Part shown: in pieces, positions 38,642 through 48,320 of the stretch
Position numbering within the stretch: position 1 is the first letter of the stretch
Layout: every line of letters starts with the position of its first letter
From: Serratia grimesii NBRC 13537
GTDB lineage: Bacteria; Pseudomonadota; Gammaproteobacteria; Enterobacterales; Enterobacteriaceae
Direction: 5' to 3'
Assembly: GCF_001590905.1 (NCBI RefSeq)
Contig: NZ_BCTT01000008.1
Span: 1 to 64,000, forward strand
DNA: 64,000 nucleotides
Translations under genes and position numbers: made by a program
The notes under the pieces: model-generated
The model's database searches: none
Seen by the model: only the letters and a program-made list of their open reading frames with translations
What the model was told of the DNA's origin: nothing

Positions 38642-39564
38642 GCCGAACTGCCAGTGAACTCTATTGGATGGCCCGTTATCTGGAGCGGGCAGAAAGCATT
38701 GCCCGGGTGCTCGATGTCACTAATAAGCTGTCGATGATGCCGATCCGCGACAGCGAAGATCAGGATTTGCAGGTGCCACTCAATCTGACCAGTACCGGGC
38801 AGTTGTATGCCGCCGCCTATCCCGACCTGACCATGGCCAATCTGGTGAGTTTTTTTGCACTCGACAGCCGCAATCACAGTAGCATTTACAGCTGTCTGCA
38901 AATGGGGTGGAACAATGCCCATGCGGTGCGCGGCAGCCTGTCTTCCGAGGTTTGGGAGTGCATTAACGCGACCTGGATCGAGATGAAGCTGATCCGCCGT
39001 CAGGGCATCGGTTCGGTGGGCGCAGATGCCTTTTTCGATTGGGTGAAAGAACGCTCACACCTGTTTCGCGGTGCCATGTTTGGCACCCTACTGCGCAGCG
39101 ATGCCATGTGCTTTATCCGCCTCGGTACCCTGCTGGAACGGGCCGACAGCACCGCACGCCTGCTGGGTGTCAAGAATACCTTGATGGACAGCGACGGCGA
39201 CCCGGTACGTGAGTATTACCGCATGGACACACTGCTGCGGGCAGTCAGCGCACGCGAAGCCTATCACAGCATCTACAAGCAGCAGCTCAGCCGGGACACC
39301 ATTGCCGAACTGATGATCTTGCGTAATGAAATCCCGCGCTCCCTGCTGGCCTGCGTCGGCGATATGGTGCAGCAGCTGGAGCAAATTGGCGGTAACCGTT
39401 CAAATCAGCCACGCCGGCTGGCACATACACTGCACGCCGAACTGCGTTTCAGCAGCATGAAAGACCTGAATGAGGTTGGGCTGAACGACTGGTTAGAAGC
39501 GTTTCTTGGGCAAATTGGCGGTATCGCGGAGAGCGTCCATCACACTTATCTGGAGGCACAATGA
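38635..39564 (+). CDS. Alpha-E domain protein of the Anbu cluster
   Basis: 309 aa, all-helical DUF403-like domain starting MLSRTASELYWMARYLERAE, the family hallmark, and ending with a conserved ESVHHTYLEAQ. The biochemical role is not established. It always accompanies the permuted ATP-grasp and transglutaminase-like genes. It overlaps both neighbours (7 bp and 4 bp). Confidence 0.9.
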   Translation: MLSRTASELYWMARYLERAESIARVLDVTNKLSMMPIRDSEDQDLQVPLNLTSTGQLYAAAYPDLTMANLVSFFALDSRNHSSIYSCLQMGWNNAHAVRGSLSSEVWECINATWIEMKLIRRQGIGSVGADAFFDWVKERSHLFRGAMFGTLLRSDAMCFIRLGTLLERADSTARLLGVKNTLMDSDGDPVREYYRMDTLLRAVSAREAYHSIYKQQLSRDTIAELMILRNEIPRSLLACVGDMVQQLEQIGGNRSNQPRRLAHTLHAELRFSSMKDLNEVGLNDWLEAFLGQIGGIAESVHHTYLEAQ

Positions 39565-40355
39565 AACTGAACATTGAGCACAATACCCATTATACCTACG
39601 CCCAACAGGTACAGCGTAGCACCCAGTATCTGCGCCTGACGCCACAGGACTCAGAGCATCAACGCATCATTTCCTGGCAACTGACGCTACCGGAAGATGC
39701 GGTATGCACCACTGACGCCTTCGGCAACGTGCTGCATGTACTGACGCTGGACCATCCGCATCAGGCGATTACCATTCAGGCCCATGGCGTGGTGGAGATT
39801 GAAGACGGGGCAGAAGATCAGGTCATGGGGCATCTGTCACCGTTGGTCTTTCTGCGCCACAGCCCGTTGACCCAGCCCGACAGTGCGATACAGGCCTTTG
39901 CCCTACGCTATTACCAACCACACGCGGTGCTCGACGGGCTGGAACACCTGATGAGCGAACTGTTGCTGAAAATGCCTTACGGCCCAGGTTCCACCAGCGT
40001 CACCGACAGTGCTGCCCAAGCCTTCGCGACCGGTACCGGTGTTTGCCAGGATCACACCCATGTGTTTCTGGCCTGCTGCCGCAGCCTGAATATTCCGGCA
40101 CGCTATGTCAGTGGCTATCTCTACAGCGAAGATTCTAGCCATGTCGCTACTCATGCGTGGGCCGAAGCCTGGGTCGACGAACGCTGGCACAGCTTCGACG
40201 TCACCAATAACACCCGTTTGCCAAATCAGCACCTTAAGCTTGCCGTGGGTATCGACTATCTGGACGCATGCCCGGTACGCGGCATACGGTTAGGGGGAGG
40301 CTGTGAAAATATGCAGACCATGGCCGAAGTGCAGATGATGCCAACCGGACAATAG
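39561..40355 (+). CDS. Transglutaminase-like protease of the Anbu cluster
   Basis: 264 aa. An N-terminal beta domain (LNIEHNTHYTYAQQVQRST) precedes the transglutaminase core with the triad Cys in GVCQDHTH, His in THAWAEAW and Asp in SFDVTNN. The end VRGIRLGGGCENM is typical of the bacterial family. It may cut or cross-link the peptide handled by the ATP-grasp partner (inference). It is 75 bp before the Anbu gene. Confidence 0.92.
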   Translation: MKLNIEHNTHYTYAQQVQRSTQYLRLTPQDSEHQRIISWQLTLPEDAVCTTDAFGNVLHVLTLDHPHQAITIQAHGVVEIEDGAEDQVMGHLSPLVFLRHSPLTQPDSAIQAFALRYYQPHAVLDGLEHLMSELLLKMPYGPGSTSVTDSAAQAFATGTGVCQDHTHVFLACCRSLNIPARYVSGYLYSEDSSHVATHAWAEAWVDERWHSFDVTNNTRLPNQHLKLAVGIDYLDACPVRGIRLGGGCENMQTMAEVQMMPTGQ

Positions 40356-40430
40356 CATCTTGCCGAAAACGAAGGTTTACGGCACGCTGGCGTTTGGCGG
40401 TGTGCCAGTACTGTTTTGAGGGATTGTGGT

Positions 40431-41159
40431 ATGACCTATTGTGTGGCCATGCGCTTATCATCCGGGCTGGTCTTTGCTTCCGATTCACGCACCAATGCCG
40501 GAGTGGACCATATTTCCACCTTCCGCAAACTGCACGTGTTCCAGCAAGACGGTGACCGCATGCTGGTGCTGCAAAGCGCCGGTAATCTGGCAACCACCCA
40601 AAGTATCATTAGCCTGCTACAGCGCCGCTGTAAGGATGCCGAGCGCCTAAATCTATTGAACGCACCCAGTCTGTACGAAGCCGCCACGCTGGTGGGCGAA
40701 ACCGTGCGTGAAGTGATCCAACGCGACAGCGAAGCCCAGCAGAGCGGGAGCACCACCGATTTCAGTTGTAGCCTGTTGCTTGGCGGCCAGATCACGGGCG
40801 AAGAGATGCGGTTATTCCATATCTACCCGCAAGGCAATTTTATCGAAGCCACCCGCGATACGCCCTATTTCCAAATTGGCGAAAGTAAGTACGGCAAACC
40901 GATTATTGATCGGGTGCTCAATTACGATACCCCGCTGGAACAAGCGATGCAGTGCGCGCTAATCTCCCTCGATTCCACACTACGCAGCAACCTGTCGGTC
41001 GGTTTGCCGCTCGACGTGATGATCTACCCACGCGACAGCTTCAGCAGTGCTCAACAATATCGCATCACTGAAGATCATCCGCATTTCAGCGCCATCCGCA
41101 GAGGCTGGGGCGAAGGTCTGGTCAGCATTTTCAAACAGTTGCCGCCGTTGCAGCTGTAA
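40431..41159 (+). CDS. Anbu, proteasome-like Ntn hydrolase
   Basis: 242 aa from ATG 40431 (GAGGGA 7 nt upstream). The second residue is Thr, which becomes the N-terminal nucleophile after Met removal: TYCVAMRLSSGLVFASDSRTNAG, with the conserved Asp and Arg of proteasome-type subunits and a GSTTDFSCSLLLGGQ segment. It belongs to the Anbu (ancestral beta subunit) family, related to HslV and the 20S beta subunit but without a dedicated AAA ATPase gene nearby. It is the last gene of the four-gene cluster; substrates are unknown. Confidence 0.92.
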   Translation: MTYCVAMRLSSGLVFASDSRTNAGVDHISTFRKLHVFQQDGDRMLVLQSAGNLATTQSIISLLQRRCKDAERLNLLNAPSLYEAATLVGETVREVIQRDSEAQQSGSTTDFSCSLLLGGQITGEEMRLFHIYPQGNFIEATRDTPYFQIGESKYGKPIIDRVLNYDTPLEQAMQCALISLDSTLRSNLSVGLPLDVMIYPRDSFSSAQQYRITEDHPHFSAIRRGWGEGLVSIFKQLPPLQL

Positions 41160-41169
41160 GTTTTTGTGA

Positions 41170-41189
41170 GGGCTCAGCATGCTGAGCCC
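41170..41189. repeat. 20-bp palindrome, copy 1
   Basis: GGGCTCAGCATGCTGAGCCC, followed by CTAC. The same 24 bp recur at 55771-55794. It lies downstream of the Anbu gene, possibly as a transcript end. Confidence 0.85.
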
Positions 41190-41235
41190 CTACGCATGCA
41201 AAGCCCAACGAAGCAAAGCCCGACGAGGCAGAAAG

Positions 41236-43629
41236 TTATTCGATCGCGCTGGCACGCAGCAAGGCTTCCAGCGGATAAACCGCCGCAATCACCACTTCGT
41301 CCCGTATCTGTGCGGCTGCATCCAGTTGTTGTTGTATCTGTCCGGCTTCGGCTTTGCTCAAGGGTTTGTTTTGCTGATAGCGTTCCAGCAACATCAGACC
41401 CAATGTGGACAATGAGCCGACATCCTGCGCCACCGGAGCCAAGTCCTGCATCACCCTGTTACCGGCAATCACCGTTTTTACCGGGGCGGTATTCAACTGC
41501 CAACGCTGCAAACGCTCGCGCAACGCCAACGCTGCGGCTCGATCGTTACGATCCTTCACCAACGCGGCAACCTGCAGGCCCATCTCGCGTACCGCGTTAC
41601 TTTCCGGGGGTAACGCATCGGCAAAGCGGTTCAGCGGCTCGAACTGATGGTAGTTGCCGGCCTTGAATTTCAAATGCTGGCGGGTGTAGTACTGACCCGG
41701 TTCTACCGCTTCAGCCAGCGTGTAGAGCGGTGCGATCTGCACGCTGTTCGCCAACCGGGTAAACTCGCGAGCGGTCTCAGCATGTTGCTGCAACCCCACC
41801 GACACGACCGACCAGGCATCAACCGCCGCCAGTCGCCGATACATGTTGTTTTCATCGGTCACATCCTGCGCTGACCACAAGCGCTCCGCCACCGCGAACC
41901 CACGCGGCCACAGTTTAAGATCAAGAATGGGGGCTCTGATGTTTTCCGCCCATAGCGCCGCTTCACCGCCGAGAATATTAGCCTGCTGCTTCAGCCCCGG
42001 CACTACCGGCATCTTGCCTGCCGGAACAATGGCCAGCTTACTGCCGCTGGTCGGGTAACGTACGTTGCCGACCAATGTATACCCACTGAGTTTGTCTTGA
42101 TCCAACGTGAACACCGGGCGCGTATCCCCCATCCAGGTATCGAGACGGAAACTCACTTGTTGTGGAGAACGCCAGACAATATCGTGCAATGCGCGCCGAG
42201 ACTTGCCATTAAAATCGATAAAGCCACGCCAACCCTGTTTCCCTTCAATCAGGGTAAAACTGCCCTCCACTGCACTGCCCTTCAGGCGCGGCATGCTGAA
42301 CTGCCAGCTCTGCGCTTTCTCATCGGGCTGCACCTCGGTAGCAACGCCCAGTGGCTGCGGCAGGATCTCATTGCGATAGTGATAGGCCGTGCTCTGCGGT
42401 TGATCAAGGTAGAAGCCGGTGGACAGAATGCCCTGGTACCCGTCCTGCGCGCTGGCACCGAGTGAATCCGGCCCCTGCCAGGACTGGATAACAATGGTGC
42501 GTGGCAGAGACGGATGATAAATCTCATCCCAGCCAACCATCTGCCGTTGGTGCTGCTCAAGGATTTTTTCCAGCTTTTGGTTGAAGTAGGCCTGCAGTGC
42601 ATGGGTATCAGCCAACTGATGTTGCTGCATAAAGCTCTGAATGGCTTTTGATTCTTTCCACTGGCTGGCATCGACCTCATCACCGCCAATATGCAGGTAT
42701 GGATCGGGGAAGATCGCGGCCAGTTCACCTATGATGGCGTCAACAAACTGATAAACGTCATCACGTGTCGGATCGAGCGTTGGCTTATGTACACCCCACG
42801 TGCGTTCCATCTGATACGGCCCCGGCGCACTCATCAATTCCGGGTAGGCCACCGCGATGCTTGAAGCATGGCCTGGCAGATCGATTTCCGGCACTACCCG
42901 GATGCCGCGTGCGGTCGCGTAGGCCACCACCTGTTGCATCTGTTCACGGGTATAAAACTGGCCGTCGCTGGCCTGTTGTTGCAGTTTAGGGTAATGCTCT
43001 GAAGCAAAGCGCCAACCCTGATCGTCGGTCAGATGCCAATGAAACACGTTGAGTTTCGCCGCTGCCATACCGTCAAGCTGGCGCAGAATATCTGCCACCG
43101 GCAGGAAATGACGTGCAGAATCCAACAGCACACCGCGCCACGGGAAACGTGGCACGTCGGTGATACTTACCAATGGCAGGAAGGTGTTCTGCTCATCTGT
43201 CTGTACCAGCTGGAGCAGGGTTTCCATCCCGCGTAACGCGCCAAAACGGGTATTGGCTGTCAACGTGACGCCGTCCGGTTTCACCACGAGTTTGTAGCTC
43301 TCGTCACTGCCCGGCAGCGGCTGCACCGCCACCTTATCTTTGATATCGACCTTAACGACCACGCCCGTATCTGTTGTTGCCTGCGGCGCCAACGTCCAGC
43401 CGGTTTGCAACTCAAGACGCTGCCGCCAACGTTGCTGCGCATCAGCCAAATCGTCGCCTTGCACGTTAATTGATAAGCGGTGATCCAGCACCAGCCTGCC
43501 TGCTGGCTGAGTCAGTTCAACCTGTTGCGGCCAGGGCATCAACGGCAGATCACCGGCTGGCTGCGCCAGTGCGCCCAGAGACAATAATAACGATGAAGCC
43601 AATAGCGTATAGCGCAGGGTTCTGTGCAT
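41236..43629 (-). CDS. Secreted GH20 beta-N-acetylhexosaminidase
   Basis: 797 aa with a signal peptide (LRYTLLASSLLLSLGALA). The glycoside hydrolase family 20 catalytic pair is Asp317-Glu318 in LHIGGDEVD. Other family segments are FPWRGVLLDSARHF, KLNVFHWHLTDDQGWR and the late GGEAALWAENI. It removes terminal GlcNAc/GalNAc from chitin oligomers in the periplasm or outside. The product length and motifs fit the Serratia chitobiase-like enzymes, but it is not next to chitin genes. It is a single-gene unit. Confidence 0.93.
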   Translation of the reverse strand: MHRTLRYTLLASSLLLSLGALAQPAGDLPLMPWPQQVELTQPAGRLVLDHRLSINVQGDDLADAQQRWRQRLELQTGWTLAPQATTDTGVVVKVDIKDKVAVQPLPGSDESYKLVVKPDGVTLTANTRFGALRGMETLLQLVQTDEQNTFLPLVSITDVPRFPWRGVLLDSARHFLPVADILRQLDGMAAAKLNVFHWHLTDDQGWRFASEHYPKLQQQASDGQFYTREQMQQVVAYATARGIRVVPEIDLPGHASSIAVAYPELMSAPGPYQMERTWGVHKPTLDPTRDDVYQFVDAIIGELAAIFPDPYLHIGGDEVDASQWKESKAIQSFMQQHQLADTHALQAYFNQKLEKILEQHQRQMVGWDEIYHPSLPRTIVIQSWQGPDSLGASAQDGYQGILSTGFYLDQPQSTAYHYRNEILPQPLGVATEVQPDEKAQSWQFSMPRLKGSAVEGSFTLIEGKQGWRGFIDFNGKSRRALHDIVWRSPQQVSFRLDTWMGDTRPVFTLDQDKLSGYTLVGNVRYPTSGSKLAIVPAGKMPVVPGLKQQANILGGEAALWAENIRAPILDLKLWPRGFAVAERLWSAQDVTDENNMYRRLAAVDAWSVVSVGLQQHAETAREFTRLANSVQIAPLYTLAEAVEPGQYYTRQHLKFKAGNYHQFEPLNRFADALPPESNAVREMGLQVAALVKDRNDRAAALALRERLQRWQLNTAPVKTVIAGNRVMQDLAPVAQDVGSLSTLGLMLLERYQQNKPLSKAEAGQIQQQLDAAAQIRDEVVIAAVYPLEALLRASAIE

Positions 43630-43752
43630 CAGAAATTCCTCAGAGGAAAAAAATCAATAAAAACAGCAAAAAGATAATGAAGCTGTAAATAAAGACTGAG
43701 CACAGTGCAGATGTCCAACGGTGAGGGCGAAAAGCCGGGTTGGATCACAAAT

Positions 43753-43778
43753 GCCCCTCTTACGCATGCAAGAGGGGC
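43753..43778 (-). terminator. Hairpin after mgtA
   Basis: GCCCCTCTT (43753-43761) pairs perfectly with AAGAGGGGC (43770-43778). The loop ACGCATGC also occurs, within CTACGCATGCAA, next to the palindrome at 41170. The T tail is weak. Confidence 0.6.
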
Positions 43779-43785
43779 GCGGGAA

Positions 43786-46494
43786 TTATTGCCAGCCGTA
43801 GCGGCGCACAAACCAGCCTTTCACGCACTGGGTCAACACCATATAACCGGCCAGGATCAGCACCAACCACGGGAAGTAGCCGAGCGGCAGTGCCTGCAAT
43901 TGCAGGAAACCGGCTAACGGCGAGAAGGTCAGGCCAATACCAGTAGTGATCACAACCAGCGTCATGATACACAGCGGCCACGAAGGGCGACTCTGGATAA
44001 ACGGAATTTTGCGTGTGCGAATCATATGTACAATCAATGTTTGCGACAGCAGACCTTCAACAAACCAGCCGGACTGGAACAACGTCTGCATTTCAGGCGT
44101 ATTGGCCTTAAACACCCACCACATCAGGCTGAAGGTCAACACGTCGAAGATCGAACTGATCGGCCCAAAGAACACCATAAAGCGCCCGATATCGCCGGAG
44201 TTCCAACGCTGCGGCTGCGTTATCTGATCGTCATCCACGTTATCAAATGGAATCGCAATCTGCGAAATATCATACATCAGGTTCTGGATCAGAAGGTGCA
44301 GCGGTAACATCGGCAGGAACGGTAAGAAAGCGCTGGCGATCAGCACGCTGAACACGTTACCGAAGTTGGAGCTGGCGGTCATCTTGATGTACTTGAGCAT
44401 ATTGGCGAAGGTACGACGTCCCTCAATCACACCTTGCTCCAGCACCATCAGGCTTTTTTCCAGCAGAATGATATCCGCCGCTTCCTTGGCAATATCCACC
44501 GCAGAATCGACAGAAATACCAATGTCCGCCGCACGCAGCGCCGGCGCATCATTGATGCCGTCACCCATAAAACCAACCACATGACCCTGCTGGCGCAGCA
44601 GCTTGACGATGCGTTCCTTGTGCAGCGGCGTCAACTTGGCGAATACCGTGGTACGTGCCGCCGCCTGCGCCAGTTGCTCATCGTCCATCTGTTCGATTTC
44701 ACTGCCACGCAGCACATGATCCGCCGCCAGCCCGACGTCTTTACACACTTTCGCCGCCACCAGCTCATTGTCCCCCGTGAGGATCTTCACCGTGACACCG
44801 CTGTTTTTCAACGCCGCCAGTGCAGGCGCCGTGCTCTCCTTCGGTGGATCGAGGAAGGCCACATACCCTTCGAGGATCAGATCCGATTCGTCGGCCACAC
44901 TATATTCATGCGCCTGCGCTGGCAGGATCTTGTTAGCCACCGCGACAACCCGCAGCCCTTGCTGGTTAAGATCGTCGGTGATACGCCGAATCCGAGTCAG
45001 CAGCGCTTCAGTCAGCGGGATCACCTCATCTTCTTGCCGCACATGGCTGCAAATTGCCAGCATCTCCTCCAGGGCACCCTTGCAGATCAGCTCGTGATAT
45101 TGCGCGTCTTTGGCCACAACCACCGACATACGGCGGCGTTCAAAATCAAACGGGATCTCATCGACCTTACGGTAATGTTGCAGTACATCCGGCTGTTCAT
45201 TTTGCTCTGCACAGCTCAGCACCGCCACGTCGAGCAGGTTTTTCAGCCCGGTCTGGTAGAAACTGTTTAGCCAGGCGTAATGCAGCACCCGATCACTGGC
45301 GACACCGAAGACGTCAGTGTGACGTTCCAGTACGATTTTATCCTGGGTCAGAGTCCCGGTTTTGTCAGTACACAGAATATCCATGGCGCCAAAATTCTGA
45401 ATAGCGTCCAGACGTTTGACGATCACCTTCTGTTTGGACAGTTTTACTGCCCCTTTGGCCAATGTCGACGTGACGATCATCGGCAACATTTCCGGTGTTA
45501 ACCCCACCGCAACCGACAGTGCAAACAGCGCGGCTTCCCACCAATCACCCTTGGTGTAGCCGTTGATCAGCAACACAATCGGTGTCATCACCAACATAAA
45601 ACGGATCAATAGCCAGCTGACCTTGCTAATGCCGCTCTGGAAGGCGTTCGGTTGCTCATCCTGGCTGATGACGCGTTGCGCCAGCTGGCCAAAGTAGGTA
45701 TCCCCGCCGGTACCGATCACCATCGCCAGCGCGGTGCCACTCACCACGTTGGTGCCCATAAAGCACAGGTTTTGGCATTCCAGCGGATCGTCCACCTGCC
45801 CGCGCAACTCGGCAACTTTCTCTACAGGCAGAGATTCACCGGTCAGTGCGGCCTGGCTGATAAACAGATCTTTAGCCGACAACACGCGAAGATCCGCCGG
45901 GATCATGTCGCCTGCCGCCAATTTTATGATATCGCCTGGCACCAACTGGGATATTGGCAGTTCAATATGTTCACTTTTGCCCGTCAACGCGTCACTGCGG
46001 ATCACTGTCGCGGTGTTGCTGACCATGGCCTTCAGCGCATCCGCCGCCTTGTTGGATCGCGCTTCCTGAATGAAATTAAGCAGTGTCGAGATCACCACCA
46101 TCAGGGCGATCACCAGTGCACCGGTCAGATCTTCCGTCGCATACGAGATCATGCCGAGTGCAGTCAGCAACAGATTGAATGGGTTGCGATAGCAGTGCCA
46201 CAGGTGTTGCCACCAAGCCTCTTGCTGCTGATCGTCGATAATGTTTTCACCGCAGCGCTGACGCACCACATCCGCCTCATGGGCGGTAATCCCTTCGGGA
46301 TGGCTATGAAAGCGCAAGTACAGTTGGGTTGTGTCAGCAGCAGCACATTCTAAACGCTGCTGCGCCAGGCCGGCGGGCAACCCTTGCGCTTTGCCGCTAA
46401 GGCCGTCCAACAAGCTGTCACGGTGCACCAAACGGCGCGGTAAATTGCGGCTGAGCAGGCCCAGCAGCCGACGGGGGATATTTTTCAGTTTCAT
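43786..46494 (-). CDS. mgtA: Magnesium-importing P-type ATPase
   Basis: 902 aa from ATG 46494 (GAGGTG 8 nt upstream); E. coli MgtA has 898. The P-type landmarks are the TGES motif (ALTGESLPVEK), the phosphorylated Asp377 in CTDKTGTLTQ, and GDGINDAPAL in the hinge. It imports Mg2+ under starvation and is usually induced by PhoP. A leader peptide with the MgtL signature and a PhoP-box-like sequence lie upstream, so low Mg2+ control is expected. Confidence 0.95.
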   Translation of the reverse strand: MKLKNIPRRLLGLLSRNLPRRLVHRDSLLDGLSGKAQGLPAGLAQQRLECAAADTTQLYLRFHSHPEGITAHEADVVRQRCGENIIDDQQQEAWWQHLWHCYRNPFNLLLTALGMISYATEDLTGALVIALMVVISTLLNFIQEARSNKAADALKAMVSNTATVIRSDALTGKSEHIELPISQLVPGDIIKLAAGDMIPADLRVLSAKDLFISQAALTGESLPVEKVAELRGQVDDPLECQNLCFMGTNVVSGTALAMVIGTGGDTYFGQLAQRVISQDEQPNAFQSGISKVSWLLIRFMLVMTPIVLLINGYTKGDWWEAALFALSVAVGLTPEMLPMIVTSTLAKGAVKLSKQKVIVKRLDAIQNFGAMDILCTDKTGTLTQDKIVLERHTDVFGVASDRVLHYAWLNSFYQTGLKNLLDVAVLSCAEQNEQPDVLQHYRKVDEIPFDFERRRMSVVVAKDAQYHELICKGALEEMLAICSHVRQEDEVIPLTEALLTRIRRITDDLNQQGLRVVAVANKILPAQAHEYSVADESDLILEGYVAFLDPPKESTAPALAALKNSGVTVKILTGDNELVAAKVCKDVGLAADHVLRGSEIEQMDDEQLAQAAARTTVFAKLTPLHKERIVKLLRQQGHVVGFMGDGINDAPALRAADIGISVDSAVDIAKEAADIILLEKSLMVLEQGVIEGRRTFANMLKYIKMTASSNFGNVFSVLIASAFLPFLPMLPLHLLIQNLMYDISQIAIPFDNVDDDQITQPQRWNSGDIGRFMVFFGPISSIFDVLTFSLMWWVFKANTPEMQTLFQSGWFVEGLLSQTLIVHMIRTRKIPFIQSRPSWPLCIMTLVVITTGIGLTFSPLAGFLQLQALPLGYFPWLVLILAGYMVLTQCVKGWFVRRYGWQ

Positions 46495-46694
46495 TTTTTC
46501 GCACCTCGTCGCCCATTGCCTCACGGCAGCGGGTGAACGCAGGATCTTTCCCCAGCCAGGCTTTCGGACACGCCAAAAAGCCTCTGCCGGAGCAGATTCT
46601 TGTATTTTTAAAAGCAGCAGGAGCGAACGACGGGCGTGCGCTACCGGTTACCGTTTACTTCACCGGTAAAACAGCAGCGCAGAGCGGGCAGGTT

Positions 46695-46742
46695 TTACCG
46701 GATCACCGAGTGAGTGTCTAAGGCTGTCGGATCGGGATCCAT
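46695..46742 (-). CDS. mgtL: mgtA leader peptide, MgtL-like
   Basis: 15 codons reading MDPDPTALDTHSVIR. The start M-D/E-P-x-P-T matches MgtL of E. coli and Salmonella, whose acidic-proline run destabilises the translating ribosome at low Mg2+ and so lets transcription continue into mgtA. GGAGG lies 11 nt upstream. The rest differs from the known peptides. It lies 200 nt ahead of the mgtA start codon. Confidence 0.75.
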   Translation of the reverse strand: MDPDPTALDTHSVIR

Positions 46743-46896
46743 ACGGGTGATAACCTCCGGTAAATGAAAAGATCGAACGACAAGAGCGGCCGTTCAGCGC
46801 AGTACACAAATCCCCTTATTGCGCCAAGATCCGTTGCGGAAAATAGGCTATGCTGACGGGCATTCAGCGTACGCCGTCAATTTACGCCTTTTAACC

Positions 46897-46913
46897 TAAA
46901 CGACAAGTAAACC
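46897..46913 (-). promoter_or_regulatory. PhoP-box-like element of mgtA
   Basis: On the minus strand GGTTTA, 5 bp, CGTTTA: one mismatch to (T/G)GTTTA-N5-(T/G)GTTTA. A TAAATT -10 candidate lies 12 bp downstream (46884-46879), the usual PhoP spacing. It ends directly at the treR start codon on the other strand. Confidence 0.5.
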
Positions 46914-47861
46914 ATGCAAAACCGGCTGACCATCAAGGACATCGCACGCCTGAGCGGCGTAGGAAAATCCACCGTATCACGGGTGTTGAACAACGAAGGC
47001 AGCGTAAGCCCGCAGACCCGCGAACGGGTAGAAGCGGTGATCCGTCAGCAGGGGTTTACACCGTCCAAGTCGGCACGTGCGATGCGCGGCCAAAGCGACA
47101 AAGTGGTGGGTATTATCGTTTCCCGACTCGACTCACCGTCGGAAAACCAGGCAGTGCGTACCATGTTGCCGCTGCTCTATCAGCAGGGCTTCGACCCGAT
47201 CGTCATGGAAAGTCAGTTTGAAACACGGTTGGTGAAAGAGCATCTGCACGTCCTGCAGCAGCGTAACGTCGACGGGGTGATCCTATTTGGCTTCACAGGA
47301 CTGACGGCAGCGATGCTCAGCCCATGGCAAGACAAGATGGTTGTGCTGGCTCGCGAATACGAGGGGTTTTCTTCAGTTTGCTACGATGATGACGGTGCCG
47401 TACGGCTGTTGATGGAACGCCTTCAACAACAGGGCCACCAGCACATCAGTTACCTGGGAGTACAACTTTCGGATGCCACCACGGGTATGCGCCGCCATCA
47501 GGCTTATCTGGACGCTTGCCAACAACAGCGGATAACCCCAAGCGTAGCCTTGGGGGAACTGAGCTATCAGAGTGGTTTCCAACTGGCCGCTTCGGTCATC
47601 GATCCCCAGACCACGGCGCTGGTGTGCGCCTCAGACACCATCGCCCTGGGTGCCATCAAATACCTGCAACAGCAACATATTGCCCCACTGCAAGTTTGCG
47701 GTATCGGTAATACCCCGCTGCTTAACTTCCTGTTCCCTGAAACGTTTTCGGTTGACCTCGGCTACGGCAGCGCCGGGCTGCAAGCCGCCCAGCAGCTATT
47801 AGGCCAGCTCAGCGGCGAACTGGGTATCCGCCAGATCATCGTACCAAGCAAACTCGCCTAA
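46914..47861 (+). CDS. treR: Trehalose operon repressor
   Basis: 315 aa (E. coli TreR 315), LacI family. The HTH is LTIKDIARLSGVGKSTVSRVLN with the hinge helix PSKSARAMRG, then a periplasmic-binding-like domain for trehalose-6-phosphate. It is upstream of treBC but separated from them by a lipoprotein gene on the other strand. Confidence 0.95.
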   Translation: MQNRLTIKDIARLSGVGKSTVSRVLNNEGSVSPQTRERVEAVIRQQGFTPSKSARAMRGQSDKVVGIIVSRLDSPSENQAVRTMLPLLYQQGFDPIVMESQFETRLVKEHLHVLQQRNVDGVILFGFTGLTAAMLSPWQDKMVVLAREYEGFSSVCYDDDGAVRLLMERLQQQGHQHISYLGVQLSDATTGMRRHQAYLDACQQQRITPSVALGELSYQSGFQLAASVIDPQTTALVCASDTIALGAIKYLQQQHIAPLQVCGIGNTPLLNFLFPETFSVDLGYGSAGLQAAQQLLGQLSGELGIRQIIVPSKLA

Positions 47862-47903
47862 GGGCGGGTTTGCTTGGGCTATTAGGTAGCGTGATAACCG
47901 CTT

Positions 47904-48320
47904 TCAAGGCCGTCCTTCATAGCCATCCCAGTAGGTAGCCACGGCGGAATCCAGCAGGATCTGGCGTTGTTTTTGCGGGTTATCCACTGAATATTCCTGA
48001 TTGATAAATTTCCCTTTCTTCCCCATGTCGCTGAGGAATTCAGGGCTGCGGAAATAGGCTTCCTGCTGCTCTGCCTGCTTGCGCGTCAATCCTTTGGCCC
48101 GATCGGCCTTCCCCATTTGATAGAACTGGTCAAAAAACGGAATAGAGGCTTTTATCGAGTCCGGAATTTGCGTCCGCATTTCGGGGGAAAAATCCTCTCG
48201 CGCCAGCTGATAAATCGCCTGCCGGGCGTGGCGTTCCGGGCTGCTTTTTTGGCCGGTGCAGGCGCTCAGAAACAACGCGGTGAGAACAATAAGAATTCGG
48301 GGCAATGTCAAAGTCATCAT
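47904..48320 (-). CDS. Small lipoprotein, Exc2-like
   Basis: 138 aa with a lipoprotein signal (LIVLTALFLSAC, Cys21). The mature part is charged and soluble, with QAIYQLAREDFSPEM and a closing VATYWDGYEG. It resembles the Exc2 family of enterobacterial lipoproteins; I am only moderately sure. The function is unknown. It lies on the opposite strand between treR and treB. Confidence 0.7.
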   Translation of the reverse strand: MMTLTLPRILIVLTALFLSACTGQKSSPERHARQAIYQLAREDFSPEMRTQIPDSIKASIPFFDQFYQMGKADRAKGLTRKQAEQQEAYFRSPEFLSDMGKKGKFINQEYSVDNPQKQRQILLDSAVATYWDGYEGRP

